This document shows positions 33,500 through 44,839 of a stretch of 64,000 nucleotides of DNA, in pieces. The stretch lies in contig NW_026731824.1 in assembly GCF_028476545.1 (NCBI RefSeq), positions 97,501 through 161,500 on the forward strand. The letters run 5' to 3'. Below the pieces are notes generated by a model. The model was not told the DNA's origin, did no database searches, and was given only the letters and a program-made list of their open reading frames with translations. The DNA is from Physella acuta (Eukaryota; Mollusca; Gastropoda; Physidae). Numbering within the stretch: the first letter of the stretch is position 1; each line of letters starts with the position of its first letter. The translations under genes were made by a program, and so were the position numbers.

Positions 33500-34130
33500 A
33501 GTTACGTCTCTTTAATAGGTCTTCTTTCTTTTTCTTCGTTCTTAATTGAGAATATGGTGTAGGATTTAGACAACAAGCCCAACTTCGTGAATGAACCGGA
33601 CTGTGGTCTCCAGATCAGCAGGTGCCCCATATAATTTTTCCCTGAGTGGGATGAGCAGGGGCTAGTGTCTGACTCGCGCCTGGCTATATAAAGAACATTC
33701 CTGAAGGACGTGCTCCGTATGTTCCGGGGCCTTGCCACAAGGGCATATTTCGCCACACCAATTTTTTAGTTTTTTATACATGTGCTGATTTAGTCTGTTA
33801 TGGCCTGTTCTGAGTAGAAAGATTATGTATTGTTTTTTATGTGTCAAATTGTAACATGCATCATCTTTTTTGTAGAGAAGGTGTGTGTCAGACCACATTT
33901 GTGTTTGTTTTTTATTATTCTTTTTCTTTTGGATGTAGCGAGATTTCTGGTTGTTTTTTTCTTTTCCCCCAATTTTAGCCAGCTGGTCCGCGATCTCATT
34001 ACCCTGTACCTGGCAGTGGCCCGGGATCCACTGCAGCACAATTCTGCTGCAGGTATTTATTAGCCTTTCAAGTGCTGTTCTAAGTCAATTGCGGTCAATT
34101 GTCTCCATTTTCAACACCTCAGTGTTATAT
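33500..34130 (-). mobile_element. LINE fragment with C-terminal RNase H (I/Jockey-group type)
   Basis: 5'-truncated LINE tail in minus orientation. Translation starts in LERLINTCSRIVLQWIPGHC and runs to the end of ORF2; a short tail follows. No reverse transcriptase sequence remains. Confidence 0.75.
33662..34039 (-). pseudogene. LINE ORF2 C-terminus: RNase H end plus zinc ribbon
   Basis: LQWIPGHCQVQGNEIADQLA is the last RNase H motif (H...GNE.AD) of I-group LINEs. About 65 residues later CPCGKAPEHTEHVLQECSLY is the terminal Cys/His ribbon. The frame stops just after QARVRH, whereas a neighbouring phase continues LIPLREKLYG, ADLETTVRFIHEVGL, which is the usual end of such proteins, so there is a frameshift or stop near 33660. 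It lies 0.7 kb upstream of glycosyltransferase gene 1 and is unrelated to it. Confidence 0.78.
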
Positions 34131-34139
34131 TTCTGAGAA

Positions 34140-34778
34140 TCTGGTATATTTCAAGATGCCTACGGAACCAGAGCTATTCCCATGCCAAATATCAAGTTTG
34201 TGTCGCATATAGCTCAAGCACTTTAAAAAGAATTTATTGTTTATATAGTTTATATCAGGCCACGTTCAGTTTATGTCAGTTTTGTTCTTTTTAAACGAGA
34301 TCATTAAGATGGCAATACGGATGAACAGCACAGTTTGTAAGGATAAATTCCTAAGATAAATTCCTAATATAAATTCCTAAGATTTATTTGCAAGTACCCG
34401 ATCTTATAAGTATGATAAACAGACAGATAGTCGGATAGAAACCACTTTTATCATTCCAGAAACAAAAATGATGTTAAAAACCAATTATAAATTGATGACA
34501 CTCTAATAACTTCTTAGTGCAAACATTTGGCACAGAAGGTTGTACTTTCTTTTCTTTAAATATTATAGACATGTATCGATTTCAAGAGATTGTCAATCAC
34601 AAAACCTGTTATGTTTTTATCAATCATTTACTAATTATTTATGAACTTTAAAATACATTCTGAAAACAGGTGAGCTAGTAGTACTTAGAGATAATGTAGC
34701 TATTGATAATTCAGTATTTAGGAATTATTTTGGCTAAACTTTCACTAGACCAGGGAATATATTTTTACAAATTTTCAG
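34140..34778. other. No gene; upstream of glycosyltransferase gene 1
   Basis: AT-rich. It should contain the intron preceding the first coding exon, since that exon starts at an acceptor. The 5' UTR exon and promoter are not identified. Confidence 0.4.
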
Positions 34779-34800
34779 GATAAACACAGAAGGAATCATC

Positions 34801-37800
34801 ATGATACCCGCTGTCAGATCGCTGTATCAGAACATTAACGTTACAGTAAGTATATGATTAAGTTTCAAAATTACATTAAAAGACATTCTTTTAAACAAAA
34901 TGGCTTCAAACATGCTAACATTATATTATTTTTTTCCTGTTTCTTTTTGTGCCTACTACAGATTGAGCTGTAAAGGAAACCTTCCTCCAATGTTGTCGGT
35001 CTCCGGCTGCTTCCCCACCGTACGCCTCCACGCCTCCATTGTCCTTCCCTGCTTTCTTTTTACCTTGAGGCGTCCAGTTTAGCGCCACTCATGCGTTATC
35101 AACTGGATACATTCTTAAAACATGCCCCAATTAAGCGTCATCTTCCTTTTTAGATTATTTCGAAAACTGCTTCCATTTCCATCTCTCTTAGTAGTTTATC
35201 ATTATCCAGTGTAAACCTTTTATCTTTCACAAGCACTTAGCTTGAAATTAGTCCAGTGATCTGCCGGTGACGGTTGTTACTTTCCAGCGATCGCTGCTAC
35301 GAACATTACTTTTGAAAAGTTTGCATTTGGCCTTTGAGATTTTCTTCAATCGCCATCTTTTTTGCATGTTTGCAAAGGTTTGTTTGGCTTCAGAGATGAA
35401 TATTTTAATTTCAGCTGTGAAGTCTCCTCTATAGTTGACAATTTCGCCGACGGATATGCAATATTTCACTTCCTCTACTGGTGTGTAGCTTATTTTATTA
35501 GCCTTAATAGATGTCCAGTCCCAGATGTCATCTAGCCGTATTCTTTTTTGTTACCCTCGCTTTCTAATTAACACCCCCCCCCTCCTCCCCACAGTCGTAC
35601 CTTAAGACATCTAATTTCTTGGACCCAGATCAATCTCTGGGGGGAGGGGGGTGTATTGGGTGCCTCTCACCACGTATGCACCTCCTTAAAACTTCTTAAG
35701 AAGTCTCGTAAAAGTTGACAAAGTAAAACTGCTATGGGGAACCTATGGAGCGGAATATTATTAATACATGACACCAGTATACCTCTAAGTCCCATTTCTG
35801 CTATATGTAGATTGAGCTACATTACATGAAGAAATTGGAACAGTATTTCCATCTTTTGTTGACCGAACCCAATGACTGAATCTTCACACCACAATCGTGA
35901 CCATTGTTCTGGTTGGTTATAATTTTAATATCACGTGCTGTTGAATTTACAGAAATACTAAATTAGTATATTCAATCGTTAGTGTAATTATGAAAACTAA
36001 GATTTAATTTTTTATACAATTATATATATTTAATATATAGGTAAAGGTCATAAATCAATATCTATAAACACTGCTTATCACAGAAAAGTCAACATTTAAC
36101 AAAGTAAACTATTGTTTCACCATAAATAACCATTTAACATAAACTATTCTAGCAACCAAATATGGGACTTTTGTTGTACACTTCAAATAACGAAGCAGTT
36201 ATAAAAAAATTGTTAAACTTAAATTTTTATCAGATAGAAATATGATACTGCTACAGGATCATAATTTATTCTGCACTTTAAAATGTTAATATTTAAGAAG
36301 ATATACACTTTCCATTGCGCATGTTTTCGTTCCCGCTAGTTTGACAAGTCTAGCAAAAACGGCGCTACAACTTTTTTTTTAAGATGCTTACCCACCTTTT
36401 ACTTCAAATAACTAAATTCCAAACATAGGTTACTTCCTACCTTTTAAAAATGTAGTGATTTCGAACAGTGCAAATCGCCGGATCAGTATGTCTACAATTG
36501 TTTTTTCTATTATGTTTGGATTAAAGCGCCATGTGTAAGCATTTAGACCGATCACTCATACACTCACATGTATAAGTAAAACACTAGTCAGTTTTTGTGT
36601 TTTATTTCCTGAAACTAGTTAGTGAACCGAATCGTATACCTGTTCTCGAGCATAAAGTGACGAAAGCTAATGTTAACATTAGAGGGGTGTGATTGTGGTA
36701 AATAAAATGGCTTGTCAATTTAACACAATTTAAATACGGTAAGAATTTTAAATTGATTTCTAGGGTTAGCCTATAAAGCAGGCTGCCTGAATGCTTGCGA
36801 ATTCTTTCTCCTTCTTCTTCGTTCTTAATTTTTAGTGTTAAAAGGGATCGAGCCTTATCTGCCAGAGGGTTTGAATTCGAGACTTTGTTCGAATTTATCA
36901 ACTATGAGCTTTTTGCCGACTCGACCACGCCTCCATCACAATTAAGGATACGTGTCAACTGGTTATGCGCCATTGAGGCAATTGACTCCGATTTCAGCCT
37001 GCTTTTCTTTTTGGATTTTCTTCCATAGCCTTTGTCCAACCAAGAACAAACTACAAGGCAGCAGTTGTTTGATTATGGAGTTGTCTCTCCTAGAAGAGTT
37101 GCTGTCCCCAGCTAACGAGCCTCATCTGCCGGAAAGAAAACCAATGAGGAGCAATTCGATGTTGACCCTTTAAATAAAATATTTTTTTTTAAATATATTT
37201 TCGTTACAGCCACGTAACGCGATTAGCTGCGATCTGACGAAACAACTTTCAATTGCTGGTTTTTTTTTAATGGATCACTCATTTGTCACAATTTGGCTGC
37301 TGTTGGTGTTTAAAATCAACGCATTTTATACCCTGGTCTGGACTCAGTTATTTTAGGGAGCGTCTGCTTTATATAACAAAATGACTGTGTATGAGGTGAT
37401 GACAGGTGGTACTTATACTTAGGTGTGTGCACGTGTTTGATATTTTGAAAAAAAATGAAGCTTGTGATTGAAACATTATTGCTATTGTTTTATAGTAAAA
37501 ACAAACATTTTAGAAATTTGAGTCCCATAAAAACCAGGGGCCCCCGGCTGTAGCCTTCTCACCCCCCCCCTTCCTTTAATACGCTACTGGTTGCATCTGT
37601 TATACAATAGGTCAGTAGACTCAAGTAGTTTTAAAATACGTTCTAAAAAGTGTATATTCTATTATATAAAGAAGAAGTAAATTGTTTTGCAAAAATGAAA
37701 ACGTTTTATTTCTTTTCCCCAGAATACAAAGCTCTACAAACGTTTGATCCTGTTGATTTGTATGGTTTTCGTATTTACTTTTTTGTGGACGGGCTACAGG

Positions 37801-39159
37801 AGGTTCTTGGTTAAGGACGATCAATTTATCCTGGATACTGAACGTTCGCGGTCGAATACATCAGTTCTAACTTCACAGGATGACACCTTGCCTTCCAATC
37901 CTGGCAAAAATAAATCAGTTCGATCTTTTGAGTCTATTCTGTTTTCCACATTAACTAAACCTACATCTGATTCGACCACAGTCGAAGTACCAACTACAAC
38001 ACACAAGTACAATTATACACTGGTACACGAAACATGGCCTACGGCATTTTACGACGCTAAAAATCCTAACAGAGAGAAAGCTAACTATCCACCGCGGAAC
38101 AAAACAGTTCTTACCCAGCCTCAAATCATGCCCCCAACATTGTCTTGGTCGAATAATTCCAGCGAGGGGGCTCGTTATTTGGTTTACCTTTGTGACGGGG
38201 GACACGCCTGCGGGGGATTGGGAGACCGACAGCGGTCTATAGAATCTCTTTACGTCCTCTCTAGGCTTGTCAACCGACGTTTTAGTATAATCATGAGTAG
38301 TCCTTGTGACATTACACATTTCTTTGCGCCATTTAAAGTACAATGGTTGCCACCTCCAGATCTTGACCCACCGACCAAAGATAACACCGTATATGAAACA
38401 GACTGGGCGCAAACGTTCACCAAAAGTCTAGCCGCTGGAGATTTCAACGTCAAGTACCCACAGAGAGTGTTCTACGTTAAAACTAACATTGAGATGTTCG
38501 AGTATTATAGTAAAAACCCGAATTACGCCAGCCTTCTAAACCAGTGGAACGGTCTGCTATATAAACCAGGCAGATTTCACTGGGCCTGGGGCCAACTCAT
38601 GCAACCTACACCGTCACTGGTGTCTGAAGTGGTATCTATACTTGGAGCCGACGTTCTGAAGAAAAAAGGAGTACTACCGGTTAACGATGATAAATATACA
38701 AAAGTGAAATCTCTTTATGATATTGGCAATGCCAGCCTCATCTGTGCGCATGTCCGGGTCGGTCGAAATCCATCAAACCCTCGTGATTCATCGTTTCCGG
38801 CTGCTACTGTTGACGATTTGCCAGCTTTACATAATTTCATGTTTTCTAAAGATACGAAAGGAGACGCCATGTTTTATGTAGCTTCTGATTACATCAATGT
38901 TAGGATACTTTCACATAATTTTTTCGGTAAACGTTTCTTGGAATATGGGGCGAAAATCATGCACATAGACCGAGAGAGGGGTGGCTCCGATGCCTGTGAT
39001 GGTTTCAAGTGGACCTTAGTAGATCAATTCATTTTATCTCTGTGTGATGTTTTTGTGATGAGTCACAGTGGTTTTAGTCTTGGAGCGTACTACACAAGCA
39101 ACAGTACGGCTACTGTGTACTTGTTAGAAAATGGAAACATCAGTCCTTATTATGAATAA
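34801..39159 (+). CDS. Fucosyltransferase-like type II membrane glycosyltransferase, gene 1
   Basis: Two coding exons: 34801-34845 (15 codons; acceptor ..aaattttcag at 34778, donor ACA|gtaagt) and 37723-39159 (acceptor tcttttccccag), joined in phase 0 to give about 493 residues. The second exon opens mid-protein, so the apparent TTG start there is not a start. Residues 23-40 are a signal anchor (LILLICMVFVFTFLW) after a basic cytoplasmic tail. A Ser/Thr-rich stem follows, then a GT-B-like catalytic domain with CGGLGDRQRS (about 178-187), HVRVGRNPSNP (358-368) and DQFILSLCD...SGFSLGAYY (449-472). These resemble the GGhGDR, HxRxG and S-F-S motifs of NodZ/GT11/GT37-type fucosyltransferases; donor and acceptor are not shown by sequence. 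Sites such as NST and NNSS suggest N-glycosylation. Its inverted paralogue is at 49731-52014. The CDS ends TAA overlapping AATAAA, with another AATAAA at 39191. Confidence 0.82.
34960..35545 (-). mobile_element. Degraded LINE 3' fragment inside intron 1 of gene 1
   Basis: Minus-strand translation gives YTPVEEVKYCISVGEIVNYR, then FISEAKQTFANMQKRWRLKK, ISKAKCKLFKSNVRSSDRWK and, after several stops, VKRKQGRTMEAWRRTV. This is the end of an endonuclease/reverse transcriptase of RTE/BovB-like or related LINEs (the 'TK.KLF.SNV.SV.LYG' and 'GKRKRGRP..TWRRT' blocks). Multiple stops and frameshifts; clearly dead and old. Confidence 0.65.
36800..37135 (-). mobile_element. Dimeric tRNA-derived SINE, copy S3 (5'-truncated)
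   Basis: Matches S1 (56892-57282) over the body and second tRNA-like head, ending in the AAG-rich tail (ttctccttcttcttcg on the plus strand). The first tRNA-like head is absent. No target duplication recognised. Lies in the intron of gene 1. Confidence 0.85.
37136..37722. other. Remainder of intron 1 of gene 1
   Basis: AT-rich, no element recognised; a short C tract at 37561-37570. Confidence 0.5.
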
Positions 39160-39190
39160 ATTTTAACTTTTAACTTTTTAATGTTGAACG

Positions 39191-39196
39191 AATAAA
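39191..39196 (+). promoter_or_regulatory. Polyadenylation signal of gene 1
   Basis: AATAAA 32 nt after the stop codon; another AATAAA overlaps the stop itself (39155-39160). Confidence 0.6.
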
Positions 39197-39529
39197 TTGC
39201 GTATCATTGTATACATTGTGTTGTTCTTCGTAAAATGTATTCGACAATTTAATCAAAGTCAATCCTTTTAAATAATTTTAAAATTATATTTAAATATTAT
39301 TATAATTTGTTAGGTCTTACTCGTAATTTGGAATAGTAATTAATGCTCACAAAAACGTGGCACTTGTGCGGTAATTAGTGTCTAAGTATTTTTGCTTTTA
39401 AACAAGCTTTAATTTGGTGATTAGTAGTGGCTTGAGAGAGGTGAGCGAAATTTATAAAACTTTTACCGGTTCGATTTCTTTCAAACCTATAGAAATAGGA
39501 GCTCAAAAAATATTTCAAGCTAATTTGAT

Positions 39530-39670
39530 GTTTGATTCATTTTTACTTTCTCGTATACGAAGTATAGAGAAAGTATTGTATTCCTACAAAAAAAAATCGA
39601 GATTTTTGATAATCTAGACGTTTTACACCTACCTGAGTCGGAAAAACATAGTTTTGCAATCTTGTCCGTA

Positions 39671-39712
<42 letters not shown>

Positions 39713-40620
39713 TGTAAACACGATAACTTGAGTACCGTTACCGCTGGGTTAATGAAATTTTATATATAAGTATTACATCTAATATTTAGATCCGTAACAA
39801 CGTGTCTGCTATTTCCGATAACCGTCAGCGGAACGTTTTCTACTTTGAATTTTTCAAAAGCCTATAACTTGAGTACTGTTTCAGATAGATAAATGAAATT
39901 TCACATATAAGTAAAAGATCTAATTCTCTGCCTACTATAAAATTTTGAATAACTTCAGTCGATCGAAAGAAGTAATTTAGGCTATTTCCGTTTTCTCAAC
40001 GTTTTTTGTCAGTCATCACAAGAATCTGCACAGCTCGAGGAAGCACAAAAGAAAAATTTATTTTCTACTTTTTAGTCCACAAGAAAAACCTGATTTTTTA
40101 AAAAATTTTTTTTAAGTATTTTATTTTCTCCTTTTTAGTCCGTTGCTACACATGAAAAACGTGGTTTTTAAAAAAGTTTTTTTATATAGTTTATTTTCTA
40201 CTTTATCTAATGACTTGATTAAGTATGACTTGACTAAGTGTTTATAAATACACGGACTAAAAATCTTGAGCGACCAGGATTCGAACCTGGGTTGTCGCGG
40301 CCACAACGCGAAGTACTAACCACTATACGATCACGGCCAGCGCGCTCACATCGATTGGGGCCGAAGTAACTGTGTCAATAGGCCTCCAGTCTTGTCGGTA
40401 TCTTTAGAAATCATGTCCTCAATTTTATGGTCCTTGGGCGTAATTAAATTAAGCTAATTACGGTCTCTAATTGCTAGTTTTTAGGATTGCATCTGAAATT
40501 GTTAGGCGAAAGTAGCCTGCATGCCAAATTTCAGATCTCTAGAGCAATCAGAAGTGGGCTAATTTTCGATGTCAATTTTAACAACAAACTAACAAACGCG
40601 AAGCTGAGTTAATAAAAACG
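39530..40620. repeat. Composite dispersed repeat with (TG)n and tRNA-like segment
   Basis: Begins with ctttctcgtatacgaagtat followed by agagaaagtattg, contains two related sub-blocks (ataacttgagtaccgttacc at 39723 and ataacttgagtactgtttca at 39866, each followed by aatgaaattt.a.atataagta), a (TG)n run (39677-39709), a repeated tattttctactttttagtcc motif (40060, 40121), the tRNA-like sequence, and a distal part (gcatgccaaatttcagatct) like RTE/SINE 3' tails. I cannot assign a family. Confidence 0.55.
40266..40337 (-). pseudogene. tRNA-His(GTG)-like sequence, SINE head or tRNA pseudogene
   Basis: Minus strand reads GCCGTGATCGTATAGTGGTT AGTAC..., with anticodon stem TCGCG/CGCGA around a GTG anticodon and a perfect T stem (CCAGG TTCGAAT CCTGG), so it closely follows animal tRNA-His. 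The acceptor 3' strand is TCGCTCA where TCACGGC is needed: the inner four pairs hold (one wobble), the outer three do not. It is embedded in repeat DNA, so a SINE head is more likely than a working tRNA. Confidence 0.75.
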
Positions 40621-40624
40621 TGTT

Positions 40625-40979
40625 AAAAAGTAAATTCTTTTCCACTTATGCAATGTTTTATTAAGGGAAGTAATAGTGTTTTCCTAATTTATCAAAGGGA
40701 AGTAAGTGCTAAAGGACTAAATTTAAATAATTTTCAGACATAATTAGAATTATTGTAAAAGATGATATTTTTTAAAAATTATGTTTAATGAACATGCCGA
40801 CAATTGTAACTATCTTTTTGAAAAATGAAAATTATTTCCCAACAATTTCAATAGTAATTTTTTAACTCATAAATTTAGACCATAAGCACTATAATAATCT
40901 AACACTTAAATCCATAGAAGTATCCACGACAAACATTTTACAAACGTTTGACATACAGAATTGAACTTAATATATTAGA
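40625..40979 (-). mobile_element. Helitron H1, 5' part only (copy C)
   Basis: Minus strand starts TCTAATATATTAAG and follows copies A and B for about 350 bp (acttacttccctttgataaa, aaaagaatttacttttt), then changes abruptly into unrelated repeat DNA at about 40620. The T/G block and CTAG end are missing. Confidence 0.7.
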
Positions 40980-41009
40980 CTAATAAAATTACACACTATT
41001 ATACACATT

Positions 41010-41200
41010 TTATTTGGCGTTTATTTGGTGTGCAATTCTTTTTCTAAGAGATTCTATTCTATTTTAAAGAGTATTAGTAATTAAAAATTGATTACAAAAA
41101 TTGTCTATATCCCGAGTTGTAATCCCCCGTAGTGTTATTTAAGAATACTCGAGAAAGTTTAGGAGTGATCACTCCCTGTTTATTAAGAACTACGTTTCCA
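41010..41200. repeat. Dispersed repeat R2, copy 1
   Basis: Aligns with 61915-62085: ttggtg.g.aattcttttt, gtctatatcccgag, ttatttaagaata.tcgaga then aagttta. Family unknown. Confidence 0.7.
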
Positions 41201-41330
41201 ATATAAAGTAATCAAAGTCGTTACTATAGTGTGCAAATCATTTTATTCAAGCAATTCGAGTGAGTTAAAATCAATAGAAATACTAAAATGAAAAAAATAT
41301 GTTTTAGTAACAATTTTTCAATATAAAGTG

Positions 41331-41331
<1 letters not shown>

Positions 41332-41384
<53 letters not shown>
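41332..41384. repeat. (TA)n microsatellite
   Basis: Pure TA run. Confidence 0.95.
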
Positions 41385-41386
<2 letters not shown>

Positions 41387-43254
41387 AAAAAAATATTCTT
41401 CATTCAGGTGCATAATTAAACCAAACGAGAAGAATCAGGTTAGCAAAACTTCCAACTTCCAATATTAAACGGTTATGTGCTTGACTAACTTTTAATATAA
41501 AAATGAATTGTGATTATGTTTGTCGAATCTGCAGATGTCACATGGTTACCTAATATAAAAAAATATTTTAAAAAATATTTACTTTGTTTTTGTTTTAGCA
41601 AACTAAGAAAGTGTCATTTTAAATAGAAATATAATTCACTTTTTTTCCAAATCATTTATTGTTTCGTAGTATTTAAACAATCTAGCACATTGAACATATC
41701 TGCTCTAAATTATAAAAGAGCGATGGTTTTGGTCCAGATAAAGCTCACTAACACATTTTAATTTTTTTTTAAATTTGTTAGATAAAAACTAAGATTAATT
41801 TTTTTCACGTTTTTTTTTAAATTTATAATTTTCACACTCTATCAGTGAATCGCTGTGTAAAAAAAACTATGATAAATTACTCCTACTAAATCGCCCCTTC
41901 ATGACGTGCCAAATTGCATTGGAAATATTGGAATTGTGTGGAGCTGTAGTAGTTCTGTATCAAACAAAGTTCCATTCAGGTTTAAAAGCAAACATTGAAA
42001 TAAAAGCTTACGTAAATTTTATTTAGTTCGTATTCGACGGCCCATTGATCTTGCAACGACTAGTAATTGAAAATAAATCTTGTTACATCCCGTTTCATTA
42101 TTGAATTTAGTAATTTTTATATTAAATTTTAAAGATTATCTAAGTAATCGGATTAAAATTTTGATATTAACGTATTGTTATCCAAGATCTATAGCTGAGG
42201 CCACTTTTAGCTCCATCGGACAATTTAAAGTGGGTTAAATATTCCAAGATTTGAGAAACCAGACATACATACACACATACATACTGAGCAAGCTGAGGAC
42301 ACAGAGATAACAACTTACTTCTATTTTTATTACCTTGATTCGGTTGGTTCTTACAGTAAAACGAACAGCGTTAAGTTAAGCAATACATCACATTAAGTGA
42401 GAGAAAATAATTAAACGAGTTAAGTTATAGCTTTTGGGGTGGAAGGATAAATGATCTCGGGACAAATAATCTCAGCACAAATTATCCCAGGACAAAAATT
42501 CAAGGACAAATAAGCTTAAGGACAAAATTTGTATCACATAGACAAGAGATCTTCGGACAAAATGAATGAGACAAAACTGATGGCTTGATAACGTACCTCA
42601 AGCAAAATATCTGAGACAAAGTATCTCACGGCAAATTATTTCTTGTATTGGTTAGTCAAATAAATAAGACAATGAACATTTTAAAATTGCCATTCGTCAG
42701 ATAATTGGTACTCGAGATTTTTTTCTTTTATCTTTTATCTACAATCGTTTTGGCAGCTATTGATTAAATTATAACAACAGAACCTAACCAAGCATGTCCC
42801 AACTAAGTTCTGCACAAGTACCACACTATAACCCCCCCCCCCCCCCCCCGCCCCGCCCCGAATGGATTCATTCTATGATTGGTGTATTTCGACACTGCAC
42901 AATCTCCCACGTCGGTTCATAAAACATGTCTCTACAAGCATTAGCAAGACGCAACATAGCTTTGAATTTAAAACGTGGTTGATTCGGTGTGAAATAATCA
43001 AGTCATTAGCTAGTCATCGCAGTCTATGTCAAGTATATTTACGTCAAGAGTTTATTAAATAGACGTCATGCTCCAGCAACTATAGCAATGTCAGCATTAA
43101 TATGTCATTGGCAGATAACACACATGTTTTTATGTGTACAATATTCCTGAAATCTGTTATAAATTTGTTATATTTTGAATGTACCATAAGCTATGCTACG
43201 TTATTGATACATTAGATTTGTAATAATTTCATGGTAAAGGAATGAATCTCTGTC
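41385..43254. other. No gene; degenerate ggacaaa repeat near 42450-42650
   Basis: AT-rich. Around 42450-42650 a loosely periodic run of words like gggacaaataatctc, ggacaaaaatt, ggacaaataagc, gacaaagtatctca looks like a decayed tandem repeat. A poly-C tract lies at 42832-42850. Nothing coding. Confidence 0.5.
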
Positions 43255-43386
43255 CAGGGGTCTCCAAACTTTTCAGCTCGAGGGCCGCATTAACTATCAA
43301 ATATTAGTTCGGGGGCCAGAGTTTCTTACGGGCATTTCTTTGGGGTGGCGAAGCTCCCCCTCCCTCCCCATTGAAGAATGTCAACG

Positions 43387-43483
<97 letters not shown>

Positions 43484-43564
43484 GGGCCCAACATTTTTTT
43501 TTGCGGGGTGGCTCTTTTTTTCTTGTTCCGCCACTGTTCGCGGGACGTAATTTGTAGACCCCTG
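43255..43564 (+). mobile_element. hAT MITE (CAGGGGTCTCC family) with nested repeat
   Basis: Left end caggggtctccaaacttttc, right end tttgtagacccctg; the same family as the hAT at 17906. The middle is a (TA)n tract (43390-43483) followed by the right end of a CAGTGGCGGA-type MITE (ttccgccactg at about 43534). No clear 8-bp duplication. Confidence 0.8.
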
Positions 43565-43583
43565 GTCTAAACAATTGTATAGC

Positions 43584-43899
43584 CAGAGCGTAGCGAGGTC
43601 GGGTGTCACCCGGTGCGGCACTTAATGGTGTCACCCGCCAGATGCGCAACGACCCTTCCGGGGGACAATCTTTTCGATTTACACCCTCCGCTCAAACTTT
43701 CGATTTGCACCCCCCCCTCAACTTTCGATTTGCACCCCCCCCCTCTTAAAAGGCTATTTAACACTCTAATTAATCACTCTATTAAGTGGAATTACCATTT
43801 TGCTCTATATATTTTGCTATTTTTTGCCTTGGTGTCACCCCCTAAATGGTGTCACCTGGTGCGGTCCGCACCTCCCGCGCCCCCCTTGCTACGCTCCTG
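43584..43899 (+). mobile_element. hAT MITE (CAGAGCGTAGCGA family), chimeric interior
   Basis: Ends cagagcgtagcgagg and ccttgctacgctcctg; flanks tgtatagc (43576-43583) and tgtttagc (43900-43907) match 7 of 8. Its subterminal ggtgtcacc blocks differ from the 17312 family, but from 43637 it contains cagatgcgcaacgacccttc and repeated tttcgatttgcacc words of that family, suggesting insertion or recombination between two related MITEs. Confidence 0.8.
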
Positions 43900-44302
43900 T
43901 GTTTAGCGTAGGTACTACTATAGTCACGGAGTCTATTTTTTCCCACGTTTTCTTTAACTTGCTTTCGCGTCTGTTTGGTTCTCCAATCAAATCTTGCGAT
44001 CGAAATTTCGGGCACTTCCCGGTTAGCTAGCGCGCTGAAATTTTCAGGGAAGCTTTGTTTCCGATGACCATAGAATATTCAATTGTTATTATTACTAAAT
44101 TGATCCATGGAAACATTTTGTTGATCATTTTAGGCCGCTATATAATTGTACAAAAACGTGGGGGAAAAGGGACATAACCCAGGAACTGTAATTTGATGAA
44201 AACAAGGTTCGGGACTCTCCCTCTTTTTGCTTACTGAGTAGTTGTCACGCGGTGTGTGTGTACAAACAACCAGAACGTAACAACTGGTGGCCAGTATGGG
44301 GA

Positions 44303-44372
44303 GACGATATGGTCGAGTGGTTGGGCACACGATTGCTATCCCACTCGGCGCGGGTTCAAATCTATGTGTTCT
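44303..44372 (+). mobile_element. tRNA-Ser/Leu-like SINE head
   Basis: gacgatatggtcgagtggtt is a good A box region and cgggttcaaatct a good B box; arms do not pair as a full tRNA. It is followed by actaaaaagtagaaaata and aaacccacgttttctg, the same distal motifs found beside the tRNA-His-like segment at 40.1-40.3 kb. Confidence 0.6.
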
Positions 44373-44489
44373 AGTCAGTAACGTATTCACACAACGTGTT
44401 TTTTACGAGTTGTCTTTTTACGAGACTTTAATGCTATACAACTTTTACGAGATTTTAATGCAAACAAACAAAGACTAAAAAGTAGAAAA

Positions 44490-44839
44490 TAATAATCATT
44501 AAAAAAGTTTTTAAAAACCCACGTTTTCTGATTGAACTAAAAAGTAGAAAATAAATGCTATACATCACAATAATGCAAGCGATCACTCTACTATAAGCGA
44601 TCAAAAACGTGGGGCGCCATGATTTTCTTACAGTTTCTAATACTGTTGACTCTCTACAAGCTCCCTAACAAAAGTCAATAGTATTAGAAACTGTAAGAAA
44701 ATCACGGCGCCCCACGTTTTTGATCGCTTATAGTAGAGTGATCGCTTGCATTATTGTGATGTATAACATTTATTTTCTACTTTTTAGTTCAATCAGAAAA
44801 CGTGGGTTTTTTTAAACTTTTTTAATGTTTATTATTAAT
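44490..44839. repeat. Long near-perfect inverted repeat, 20-bp loop
   Basis: Arm 44490-44651 is matched in reverse complement by 44672-44839 with only a few differences; the loop is 44652-44671. Arms include gcgatcactctactataagc, aaaacgtggggcgcc and ttctactttttagttcaatc. A transcript would form a hairpin of about 160 bp. No coding sequence. Confidence 0.92.

Noticed and set aside
37744-37746. TTG as translation start of glycosyltransferase gene 1 (and 51227 for gene 2)
   Set aside because: Both positions lie 21 nt inside an exon that starts at a good acceptor; 15-codon ATG-bearing exons with matching phase are found upstream at both loci.
40266-40337. Functional tRNA-His gene
   Set aside because: The outer acceptor stem does not pair and it sits inside a dispersed repeat.
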